Shown here piece after piece: positions 1 through 7,433 of a stretch of DNA of 27,823 bases (positions within the stretch are counted from its first letter, which is position 1; every line of letters starts with the position of its first letter). Origin of the DNA: Phycisphaerales bacterium UBA1910 (lineage in GTDB: Bacteria > Planctomycetota > Phycisphaerae > Phycisphaerales > UBA1924); NCBI GenBank assembly GCA_002337545.1, contig DDGE01000071.1, forward strand, positions 55,303 to 83,125, given 5' to 3'. A program made the position numbers and the translations under genes. The notes under the pieces are model-generated. The model was not told the origin of the DNA and ran no database searches. It worked only from the letters and a program-made list of their open reading frames with translations.

Positions 1-2
1 CA

Positions 3-104
3 TCTATCGATATCCTGATGATCCTCGTGTATGTTGCGCTCACTGGGTTCATCGTTTACCAGTACTATCACTCCAAGGTGCTTGTGGGTGGGAGTGTCGG
101 ATGA
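3..104 (+). CDS. C-terminal end of a probable integral membrane protein (partial)
   Basis: The open frame enters from the left edge and stops at the TGA at 102-104. The visible 33 residues form one hydrophobic segment (ILMILVYVALTGFIVY) followed by a short polar tail, as at the end of a polytopic membrane protein. The stop overlaps the ATG of the next glycosyltransferase in an ATGA junction, so the two are probably translationally coupled. In a glycan operon, a flippase, polymerase or ligase would be natural at this place, but too little is visible to choose. No function is assigned. Confidence 0.55.
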   Translation, partial: SIDILMILVYVALTGFIVYQYYHSKVLVGGSVG

Positions 105-1042
105 GCCTACGCACGCATCAACTCGCCATTATCATCCTGAACTACCGCACGCCAGGGATGGTTATCGAATGCTTGCAGTCATTACAGAATCAGGTACGCC
201 CAGATCATCGCGTTATTGTCGTTGACAACTGCTCTGGCGATGATTCAGCGGACACGATCGAAGCTGCGATCAAGGAGCAAGGCTGGGACGAATGGGCACA
301 AGTTGAGCGGTCACCGATCAATGGCGGATTCGCAGCGGGAAACAATGTTGGGATCAAGTCCATCGATGCGGAGGTCTATCTCCTGCTGAACTCCGACACG
401 ATTGTGCGTGAGGGCGCGGTCGAGACGATGCTCGATACTCTTGAAACACACCCTGATGTTCACATGCTCGGCCCACAACTCGAGTGGATGGACGGCGAAT
501 ATCAGGTGTCAACATTCCGGTATCGGACACCCATTACCGAGCTGATGTATGCATCGAGTCTCGGGGTCTTCGCCAAGATGTTCCCGTCGCATGTTGTCGC
601 GAGAGAACTCCATGGATGGTCGAAAGGAATCGATTGGGCGAGCTTCGCGTGCATCGCGATCCGTAAAGAAGTCTTTGACAAGATCGGGCTCCTCGACGAG
701 AGGTACTTCATGTACTTCGAGGACATGGCCTTCTGCCGTAAGGCGACACGGGCGGGCTTCACGATCGCGTACCAACCCGAAGCGCATGTTGTGCATCTGC
801 GGGGCGGATCTTCGCCGGTGAAAGAGGCGACGAAACAGCGAAAACGCCGCCCGGTGTATTACGCGAACGCTCGCTCGCACTATTTTCGAACATTCTACGG
901 CGGCCTGGGTCACCTTGCGGCAAACCTGCTCTGGATGTTCGGATACCTTATCGGGGCGATGCGAGGTCGCACCGGGGCCGTCGAGAAGGAGTGGCGTGAT
1001 ATCTGGGCGTCACCGAAACACTCAATGGGGTCAAACGCATGA
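101..1042 (+). CDS. Family 2 glycosyltransferase (rhamnosyltransferase-like)
   Basis: A 313-residue GT-A fold enzyme expected to transfer a sugar from a nucleotide-sugar donor onto a lipid-linked glycan at the cytoplasmic membrane face. Seen directly: the N-terminal strand IIILNYRTP (10-18), VVDNCSGDDS (40-49), NGGFAAGNNVGI (74-85), the LLLNSDT motif (95-101) that stands in for the metal-binding DxD, and DERYFMYFEDMAFCRKA (199-215) with the catalytic-type ED pair. This arrangement is typical of WbbL/RfbF-like GT2 enzymes that often move rhamnose, but the donor sugar cannot be read from sequence. The start at 101 has a GGGAG ribosome binding site and overlaps the preceding stop. The gene overlaps the sulfotransferase by 4 bases. 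Confidence 0.92.
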   Translation: MSLRTHQLAIIILNYRTPGMVIECLQSLQNQVRPDHRVIVVDNCSGDDSADTIEAAIKEQGWDEWAQVERSPINGGFAAGNNVGIKSIDAEVYLLLNSDTIVREGAVETMLDTLETHPDVHMLGPQLEWMDGEYQVSTFRYRTPITELMYASSLGVFAKMFPSHVVARELHGWSKGIDWASFACIAIRKEVFDKIGLLDERYFMYFEDMAFCRKATRAGFTIAYQPEAHVVHLRGGSSPVKEATKQRKRRPVYYANARSHYFRTFYGGLGHLAANLLWMFGYLIGAMRGRTGAVEKEWRDIWASPKHSMGSNA

Positions 1043-1920
1043 TACCCGACTTTGTCATCATCGGAGCGATGAAGTGCGCAACGAGCACACTGCACGATCA
1101 GCTCGCGAGGATCGATGGTATTTCAATGACTGAACCCAAGGAGCCCAACTTCTTCTCTGACGAGCTGAACTGGGCAAAGGGGATGGGATGGTACGAGTCG
1201 CTATTTGAATCGATGCCGGTTGATGATCTCAAGGGCGAGTCATCAACACACTACACGAAGCTTCCCACCTATCCCCTGTGCATCCCGCGGATGCATGAGC
1301 ACCTGCCCAATGCAAAGTTGATCTATGTCATGCGCGATCCGATCGATCGTATCGTATCGCAGTATATTCACGAATGGTCGCAGCGCGTTATCGAGGACGG
1401 GTGCACGATTGACGACGCGATCGACCGCTACCCGATGTTGGCAGAATACTCAAAGTATGCGATGCAGCTCTCCCCGTATGTAGAGAAGTGGGGCAAGGGA
1501 CATATTCTCCCGGTTTTCTTCGAGCGGCTGATGCACAATCCACAAGAGGAGTTCGAACGCGTAGGGCGTTTCCTTGGCATCACGACTGAGTTGCAATGGG
1601 ACATGGACGACGCACAGAATGTCTCATCTCAGCGACAACGCCGAGGACCGGTTGTAAACGCAATCCTTGGGAATCGTGTCATGCAGGCAGTCCGCCGCAC
1701 GATGCTTCCGGAATCGCTCCGGGCAAGAATCCGCTCACGATGGACGATGAAGGAACGCCCAGTACTTTCCGATAGTTCCATCGAGAAACTCCACGGCATG
1801 CTCGACCCAGAGATGCAAAGGCTCGGGGAGTGGATCGGGCGTGACCTGACATGTGCTAACTATCGCGATGCTGTGATGCGCGAGAGATCGCCCGAGTGGA
1901 TCTCGAAGGAGACCGCATGA
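1039..1920 (+). CDS. PAPS-dependent sulfotransferase
   Basis: A 293-residue sulfotransferase-family protein, predicted to move sulfate from 3'-phosphoadenosine-5'-phosphosulfate to a carbohydrate hydroxyl or amine. Seen directly: the 5'-phosphosulfate-binding loop IGAMKCATSTL (8-18), with Lys12 at the usual catalytic/phosphate position; KEPNFFS (34-40), typical of heparan/GlcNAc-type sulfotransferases; and the 3'-phosphate-binding segment VMRDPIDRIVSQY (97-109). No signal peptide or anchor is seen, so it should act in the cytoplasm before export. It overlaps both neighbours by 4 bases (ATGA), which ties sulfation to the adjacent glycosyltransferases. The acceptor is unknown. PAPS synthesis genes are not in the window. 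Confidence 0.9.
   Translation: MIPDFVIIGAMKCATSTLHDQLARIDGISMTEPKEPNFFSDELNWAKGMGWYESLFESMPVDDLKGESSTHYTKLPTYPLCIPRMHEHLPNAKLIYVMRDPIDRIVSQYIHEWSQRVIEDGCTIDDAIDRYPMLAEYSKYAMQLSPYVEKWGKGHILPVFFERLMHNPQEEFERVGRFLGITTELQWDMDDAQNVSSQRQRRGPVVNAILGNRVMQAVRRTMLPESLRARIRSRWTMKERPVLSDSSIEKLHGMLDPEMQRLGEWIGRDLTCANYRDAVMRERSPEWISKETA
1906..1911 (+). promoter_or_regulatory. Ribosome binding site fixing the start of the second GT2
   Basis: AAGGAG lies 5 bases before the ATG at 1917, which overlaps the sulfotransferase stop. It favours that start over the in-frame GTG at 1896, which lies upstream of the site. Confidence 0.7.
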
Positions 1921-2942
1921 ATGAGATGATTCATGATGTCGGCGTCGTCGCGATCGGTCGCAACGAAGGCGAGCGATTGAAGCGTTGCCTGCGATCCGCG
2001 ATCGCTTGCACGGATCGCGTTGTCTATGTCGATTCAGGATCGAGCGATGACTCTGTTGAATACGCCAGGTCCATCGGGGTTGAGGTCGTCGATCTTGACA
2101 CCTCGATACCATTCACCGCCGCTCGCGCTCGGAACGAGGGCATCGAGCGGCTGACACAGAGGTGGGACGGGCTCAGATATGTTCAGGTGCTCGACGGCGA
2201 TTGTGAACTGCGAGACGGGTGGGTGCAGGCGGCGTACACATTCCTTGGGTCTCATCCGGACGCCGCGGTTGTGTGTGGTCGACGGAGAGAGCGTCACCCA
2301 GATGAGACGATCTATAACCTAGTATGTGATCTGGAATGGGACTCCCCGATCGGCAAAGCCAGGTCGTGCGGCGGCGATGCGCTCTTCCGTTTGAAGGTTC
2401 TACATGAGGTTCACGGATACAACCCGGGGGTGATCGCGGGTGAAGAGCCCGAACTCTGCGTGCGCATACGCCAAGCTGGGTACACGGTGCACCGGATCGA
2501 TCACGAGATGACCTGGCACGATGCCGCGATGACGAGTATGGGACAGTTCTGGAAGCGTGCCAAGCGCGCAGGGCACGCATACGCGCAGGGTGCGCACATG
2601 CACGGCGAATCACCTGAGCGTCACGGTGTGAAGCAGGTCCGCTCGGCAATACTCTTTGGACTTCTTCTCCCGACCCTCGCGCTTCTCTCGGCGTATTGGA
2701 CCTATGGGATCTCAATCCTGATCTACATCGTGCTGCTCGCCATACAAGGGTATCGGATCCGCGGACACGAACTACGGCGGGGAAGATCAAGGCGCGAGGC
2801 TTCTTTGCTCGCAAGATTCATCATCATCGCGAAGTTTGCCCAAGCGCAGGGCGTGCTGCTTTTTCATTGGCGTAGACTCATCGGGAAGCAGGCGACCTTG
2901 ATTGAGTACAAGGGTGCGACCCATGGAGCAGCGGGTGGGTAA
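1917..2942 (+). CDS. Family 2 glycosyltransferase with C-terminal membrane segments
   Basis: A 341-residue GT2 enzyme. Seen directly: GVVAIGRNEGERL (9-21), VYVDSGSSDDS (36-46) and the metal-binding DGDCE (93-97). GEEPELCVRIRQAGY (175-189) corresponds to the ED-containing acceptor or catalytic-base region. Two adjacent hydrophobic stretches at about 244-262 and 263-280 should anchor it in the membrane, followed by a basic amphipathic tail containing the HWRRLIGKQ segment. The fold suggests sugar addition to a membrane-lipid carrier; donor and acceptor are unknown. The start is chosen at the ATGA overlap because of the AAGGAG upstream. The end overlaps the next gene by about 20 bases, consistent with a tightly packed operon. 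Confidence 0.88.
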   Translation: MNEMIHDVGVVAIGRNEGERLKRCLRSAIACTDRVVYVDSGSSDDSVEYARSIGVEVVDLDTSIPFTAARARNEGIERLTQRWDGLRYVQVLDGDCELRDGWVQAAYTFLGSHPDAAVVCGRRRERHPDETIYNLVCDLEWDSPIGKARSCGGDALFRLKVLHEVHGYNPGVIAGEEPELCVRIRQAGYTVHRIDHEMTWHDAAMTSMGQFWKRAKRAGHAYAQGAHMHGESPERHGVKQVRSAILFGLLLPTLALLSAYWTYGISILIYIVLLAIQGYRIRGHELRRGRSRREASLLARFIIIAKFAQAQGVLLFHWRRLIGKQATLIEYKGATHGAAGG

Positions 2943-4182
2943 CGCAAAGCACAGAGTGCTCTACATGTCGGGGGAACTGCCAGTGCGTTCCGAGACCTTT
3001 GTGTATCGGGAAGTTCTTGCATTACGATCGCTGGGCATCGATGTTCGTACCGCCTCCGTCCATGCGCCGACGCGTGATCTGGATGATGGCGATGTGCTGT
3101 CTGAGATGGCAAAGAGTACGGTCGAGATCTATTCGAAAGGGAAGATGGCGCTGCTGCGCGATATGTTCGCGGAGACTTTGGCCCATCCAGTTCGGTCAAT
3201 TAAAACAATGTCGCGTTGCAAACTCGATGCGCTCTTCTCGCGGGATGTCACGCTCAGACGGAAACCCAAGGTGGTTTGGCAAGGGATGGCAGCGCTCTCA
3301 CTCGCCCATCGGGTCCGAGTTCTGGGGATCACACATATCCATGCACATATGGCGCATGTACCCACGACGATCGGGATGTATGCGGCGAAGCAACTCGGGA
3401 TCTCATTCAGTTTCACGGGGCACGCAAACGACATATTTCCCAACCGCACACTCCTGCGTGAGAAACTCAGACGAGCGGCATGGGTGAACTGCATTAGTGA
3501 TTGGCACCGAGCTTTCTACCAATCAGTTGTTAATCGTCCCGACTGCGACTACCCCGTCGTTCGTTGCGGAGTTGACACAGACCAATACGAAGCAACCCCC
3601 GCCCCCAACCATGAAACCCTTGAGGTCTTGAGCGTCGGGCGTCTTGTTGAGAAGAAGGGGATGGATGTACTTATCCGTACCGCGGGCGAGATTGCGCTCA
3701 ACGATGGCCCCAGTATCCGGGTACGGATCGCGGGGGATGGCCCTCAATACAACGAGCTGCAAGCGCTCGTTGGCGTGCTCCCGCCCGATGCGGAGGTTGA
3801 GCTCCTCGGTGAGACCGATAACGACACCGTGATGCAACTGATGACCGAAGCAGATATTTTCGCGCTCCCTTGCAGAGTTGCGAAATCGGGTGATCGCGAT
3901 GGGATACCCGTTGTGCTTATGGAGGCGATGGCACGCGGACGCTGTGTAATCTCGGGAGATCTTGAGACGATCCGAGAACTCATCGAGCACGATCGGTCGG
4001 GCATGATGATCCCACCCGGCGACCAGGCCTCGCTCACAGAGCAACTGATCGCGCTGGCGGAGGATCGGGATCGGGTCGATGAACTGGGTAGAAATGCCCG
4101 GCAACGGATCGAGGAGGAGTTCGATCTCAAACTGAACGCCAGGCGGATCGAGTCCAAACTCAACGCCCAGGAGTTGGCATGA
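2923..4182 (+). CDS. Family 4 (group 1) glycosyltransferase
   Basis: A 419-residue GT-B fold, retaining-type glycosyltransferase. Seen directly: RVLYMSGELPVRSETFVYRE (11-30), the SETF signature common in WcaL/PelF-like GT4 enzymes; HAHMAH and FTGHANDIF in the N-terminal Rossmann domain; SVGRLVEKKGMDVLI at the start of the donor-binding domain; and a C-terminal GIPVVLMEAMARG that carries the second glutamate of the GT4 EX7E-type motif. The ATG at 2923 is preferred, with AAGGG about nine bases upstream; a TTG at 2902 is the alternative. It overlaps the next gene by 4 bases. It probably adds a hexose or HexNAc to the growing repeat unit in the cytoplasm; substrate unknown. Confidence 0.9.
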   Translation: MEQRVGNAKHRVLYMSGELPVRSETFVYREVLALRSLGIDVRTASVHAPTRDLDDGDVLSEMAKSTVEIYSKGKMALLRDMFAETLAHPVRSIKTMSRCKLDALFSRDVTLRRKPKVVWQGMAALSLAHRVRVLGITHIHAHMAHVPTTIGMYAAKQLGISFSFTGHANDIFPNRTLLREKLRRAAWVNCISDWHRAFYQSVVNRPDCDYPVVRCGVDTDQYEATPAPNHETLEVLSVGRLVEKKGMDVLIRTAGEIALNDGPSIRVRIAGDGPQYNELQALVGVLPPDAEVELLGETDNDTVMQLMTEADIFALPCRVAKSGDRDGIPVVLMEAMARGRCVISGDLETIRELIEHDRSGMMIPPGDQASLTEQLIALAEDRDRVDELGRNARQRIEEEFDLKLNARRIESKLNAQELA

Positions 4183-5159
4183 GCATGAGCAGCACACAGG
4201 AACCCATCATGACTCACACGGAATCCGTGACCTCAACTCAGGTCGGGCGGCGCTATGTCGTGATTACACCATGCCGCAACGAGGAGGACTATCTCCCAAT
4301 CACAATCGAAACCATGGTCAAACAGACGGTTCTCCCCGAACTCTGGCTGATTGTGGACGATGGGTCTACAGACTCCACACCTCAGATCGTCGAGGAAGCT
4401 GCAAAAAAGCATCCATGGATCAAGCTTTATCGACGCAAAGACCGCGGGGAGCGAGCCGTGGGTGGTGGGGTTGTTCAAGCATTCAATGAGGGGCTTGAGC
4501 AGATCAATCTCGATGAATACGACTTTGTATGCAAGCTCGACGCGGACCTGGGACTCACGGAGAACTACTTCGAATCCTTAATGAAAGAGATGGAATCCGA
4601 TCCGCTCCTCGGGAACTTCTCTGGCAAGACCTATATCCCAACGAGCTCGGGCAAATGGGTTTCTGAGCGGATGGGCGACGAGAACGCGATCGGTGCATCG
4701 AAGTTCTACCGCACCGAATGCTTCAAGGACATCAATGGGTTCGTCGCGCAGGCGTGCTGGGACGGAATCGACGGGCATATGTGCCGGATGCGCGGTTGGA
4801 AAGCGATGTCGCTCGATCGCCCAGAACTGCGCATGCAGCATTATCGCCCGCAGGGAAGTAGTCAACAGAATGTCTGGGTCGGCCGCAAGCGTTGGGGCAG
4901 AGGCAAGTATTTCATGGGGTCCTCGTTGCCGTATGTCATTGCAGTTTCCTGCTATCGCATGCTGGAGCGTCCGTTCATTAAGGGCGGCGTAGGGATCCTC
5001 GTCGGGTACCTGCAAGCTTGGAAAGGCGAGCACGAACGCTTTGGAGATCGCGCCTACCTCAAGCATCTGCATAGATATGAGATGAGTTCACTGCTCCTTG
5101 GGAAACGCCGTACGATGGATCGATTCCACAAACGCCTTGAGGAACGCAATGGCCGCTGA
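4179..5159 (+). CDS. Family 2 glycosyltransferase
   Basis: A 326-residue GT2 protein. Seen directly: YVVITPCRNEEDYL (26-39), LIVDDGSTDSTP (57-68), the metal-binding KLDADLG (119-125), GASKFYRTECF and WDGIDGHMCRMRGW, which resemble the acceptor-side motifs of the family. The first 23 residues are a polar extension, and starts at 4185 or 4209 are possible. The start at 4179 has AGGAG five bases upstream and makes an ATGA overlap with the GT4 gene. The C-terminal half holds a weakly hydrophobic stretch around MGSSLPYVIAVSCYR that may associate with membrane. Donor and acceptor are unknown. Confidence 0.88.
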   Translation: MSMSSTQEPIMTHTESVTSTQVGRRYVVITPCRNEEDYLPITIETMVKQTVLPELWLIVDDGSTDSTPQIVEEAAKKHPWIKLYRRKDRGERAVGGGVVQAFNEGLEQINLDEYDFVCKLDADLGLTENYFESLMKEMESDPLLGNFSGKTYIPTSSGKWVSERMGDENAIGASKFYRTECFKDINGFVAQACWDGIDGHMCRMRGWKAMSLDRPELRMQHYRPQGSSQQNVWVGRKRWGRGKYFMGSSLPYVIAVSCYRMLERPFIKGGVGILVGYLQAWKGEHERFGDRAYLKHLHRYEMSSLLLGKRRTMDRFHKRLEERNGR

Positions 5160-5967
5160 GACGCTTGAGATGACGGAGAAGGAGCAACAGTCCGATGTGT
5201 ACGATACCGTGCCATTGTTCGGCGTTGAGTTTGCGTGCATAACAGAATCACAGAGCGTGGACTGGGTTTGCGATCGTGCTGCATCCGGGCAAGGCGCATT
5301 TATTGTGACAGCGAACCTCGATCATTTGCGCCGATGTCGCGTCGATCCCAGCTATCGAGAGCTTGTGGATGATGCGGACCTCGTCGTTGCGGATGGGATG
5401 CCACTGATCTGGGCATCGAAGGTGCAAGGCCCTCCCTTGCTCCCAGAGCGGGTTGCAGGTTCATCAATGACGATTTCATTATGCGAACGCGCATCGGAGC
5501 GTGGGCTGAGCATCTACCTGCTCGGAGGCGACGAGGGCGTCGCGGAACGCGCTTCGGAGGTACTCACGAAACGGCATCCAGGTATCCAGATCGCAGGGTA
5601 TCACTGCCCGCCTTTCGGGTTCGAGAAAAATGCACAACAGATGGACACGATCCGCGACGGCCTGGCGGCTGCGTCGCCCGACATCGTGCTTGTTGCGCTC
5701 GGGTCACCGAAGCAGGAAAAGCTGATCCGTGATATCCGCTCGGTTTGTCCCAACGCGTGCTGGATCGGGGTCGGGATCAGTCTCAGTTTTATCACTGGTG
5801 ATGTGGCTCGGGCTCCCGAATGGGTCCAGAAAGCGGGGATAGAGTGGATGCACCGGCTGATACAGGAACCAAAGCGATTATTCAGACGCTACATCATACA
5901 AGGAATCCCATGGGGTCTTCGCCTGATGGGGCATTCCGTCAAAGCACGAGTGAAAAAATCACGATAA
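5149..5967 (+). CDS. WecG/TagA/CpsF family (GT26) glycosyltransferase
   Basis: A 272-residue member of the family that typically transfers N-acetylmannosamine or a related sugar from UDP to a polyprenyl-diphosphate-linked acceptor. Seen directly: PLFGVEFA (22-29), TANLDHL (54-60) with the conserved Thr and Asn, DADLVVADGMPLIW (75-88) with the conserved Asp, LLPERVAGS (97-105), IYLLGGDEGVAERA (122-135), and VALGSPKQEK before the C-terminal membrane-associating tail (EWMHRLIQEPKRLFRRYI). Length is normal for the family. The ATG at 5149 follows a GAGGAA box and overlaps the preceding gene by 11 bases. A longer frame from 5098 has no comparable site. It fits an early step of the glycan whose UDP-sugar the next gene may help supply. 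Confidence 0.9.
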   Translation: MAAETLEMTEKEQQSDVYDTVPLFGVEFACITESQSVDWVCDRAASGQGAFIVTANLDHLRRCRVDPSYRELVDDADLVVADGMPLIWASKVQGPPLLPERVAGSSMTISLCERASERGLSIYLLGGDEGVAERASEVLTKRHPGIQIAGYHCPPFGFEKNAQQMDTIRDGLAAASPDIVLVALGSPKQEKLIRDIRSVCPNACWIGVGISLSFITGDVARAPEWVQKAGIEWMHRLIQEPKRLFRRYIIQGIPWGLRLMGHSVKARVKKSR

Positions 5968-6059
5968 ACCACCCAGAGCCGGGGAAATCGGCAAACAGCT
6001 AGGCCACGATTGGGTGACGCATTCGCGCCGCTGCGATCAGAGATAAGGGATGGCGTACG

Positions 6060-7418
6060 ATGAGCACAACCATGATGAACTACGCGACAGAACTCGGTGA
6101 GAAGATCACAAACAAGACCGCAACCGTTGGCATCGTTGGGCTCGGGTATGTCGGGCTCCCGCTTGCAGATGCGCTCCACACGGGCGGTCTTGGAGTCCTC
6201 GGTTTCGATGTCGATCCCACCAAGATTACAAATCTCGAACAGGGTGTGAACTACCTGAAGCACCTTGGCGCAGATATGACTGAGCGTCTCAGCGCATCGG
6301 ACAAGTTTGAAGCGACAACCGATTTTTCACGACTCGATGAGCCGGACATTATCCTCGTCTGTGTGCCTACCCCCGTCGGCACACATCTCGAACCAGATCT
6401 GACATATGTCATCAAAACTGCTGAGTCGATCGGTGCCCGTCTGCGTCCGGGCCAGCTCGTTGTGCTTGAATCCACGACCTACCCAGGCACAACCTCTGGT
6501 GAGTTCGTTCCAGTAATGCTGGAAAATGCAAAGAATAACAACCGCGGCGAGTTTACTCTCGGCAAGGATGTCTTCGTTGCCTTCTCACCCGAACGCGAGG
6601 ATCCGGGACGCAAGAGCCATACCACGACGACGATCCCCAAGCTTGTTGGCGGAACCGATCCCGTTTCCACAAAACTCGCATGTGCAGCGTACAAGCACGG
6701 TGTTAAAGAAGTGGTGCCCGTTTCATCCGCGGAAGTTGCGGAGGCCGCCAAGATTCTCGAGAATGTTTTCCGCGCGGTGAACATTGCACTCGTTAACGAG
6801 CTCAAAACAGTCTTCGATGAAATGAACATCGATGTCTGGGAAGTGATCGAGGCCGCATCAACGAAGCCCTTCGGCTTCATGCCCTTCTATCCCGGGCCGG
6901 GACTGGGCGGGCACTGCATCCCCATTGATCCGTTCTATCTCACTTGGAAGGCACGAGAGCACGGTTGTGTCACACGATTCATCGAACTCGCGGGTGAGAT
7001 TAATCGTCACATGCCCGAGTATGTCGTGGACAAGACTGCCGAAGCCCTGAATGATGATTGCAAGTCCGTCAAGGGGTCGAAAATCATCGTCGTTGGACTC
7101 GCGTACAAGCCCAATGTCGATGACACCCGAGAGACCCCGGCAGCGGAGATCATCGAACTTCTCGCTGAACGCGGAGCGAAGGTGTCCTATCACGACCCGC
7201 ATGTGCCAACCTTCCCGAATATGCGGAACTACAAGTTTGATATGAACTCCGTTAGCCTTGATGCTCAAACGCTCGGTGACGCGGACTGTGTTGTCATCGT
7301 GACAGACCATGAGATCACGGACTGGCAGTCGATCGCGGATCACGCGTCGCTCGTGATTGACACACGCAACGCGATGGCCAAGATCGAATCGTCGAACGCC
7401 CGCATCGTCAAAGCCTAA
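6060..7418 (+). CDS. UDP-N-acetyl-hexosamine 6-dehydrogenase (nucleotide sugar dehydrogenase)
   Basis: A 452-residue NAD-dependent enzyme of the UDP-Glc/GDP-Man dehydrogenase superfamily. It oxidises C6 of a UDP-sugar twice to give a UDP-uronic acid. Seen directly: the Rossmann motif GLGYVGLP (27-34), CVPTPV (101-106), ESTTYPGTT (137-145), AFSPERED (174-181), KLVGGTD (194-200), and the catalytic-cysteine region GLGGHCIPIDPFYL (281-294) with Cys286. The GGHCIPIDP form is typical of WbpA/WecC/TviB-type enzymes acting on UDP-GlcNAc or UDP-ManNAc rather than of UDP-glucose dehydrogenases. AAGGGA lies nine bases before the ATG. The 92 bases upstream are the longest gap in the cluster and could hold an internal promoter, but I see no clear one. 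Confidence 0.93.
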   Translation: MSTTMMNYATELGEKITNKTATVGIVGLGYVGLPLADALHTGGLGVLGFDVDPTKITNLEQGVNYLKHLGADMTERLSASDKFEATTDFSRLDEPDIILVCVPTPVGTHLEPDLTYVIKTAESIGARLRPGQLVVLESTTYPGTTSGEFVPVMLENAKNNNRGEFTLGKDVFVAFSPEREDPGRKSHTTTTIPKLVGGTDPVSTKLACAAYKHGVKEVVPVSSAEVAEAAKILENVFRAVNIALVNELKTVFDEMNIDVWEVIEAASTKPFGFMPFYPGPGLGGHCIPIDPFYLTWKAREHGCVTRFIELAGEINRHMPEYVVDKTAEALNDDCKSVKGSKIIVVGLAYKPNVDDTRETPAAEIIELLAERGAKVSYHDPHVPTFPNMRNYKFDMNSVSLDAQTLGDADCVVIVTDHEITDWQSIADHASLVIDTRNAMAKIESSNARIVKA

Positions 7419-7433
7419 TCGGATCGAGTCCCC

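Noticed and set aside
2173..2814. Minus-strand open frame of 213 codons opposite the second GT2
   Set aside because: It is the antisense shadow of a gene with clear GT2 motifs, has low-complexity Arg/Ser-rich composition, and no family motif.
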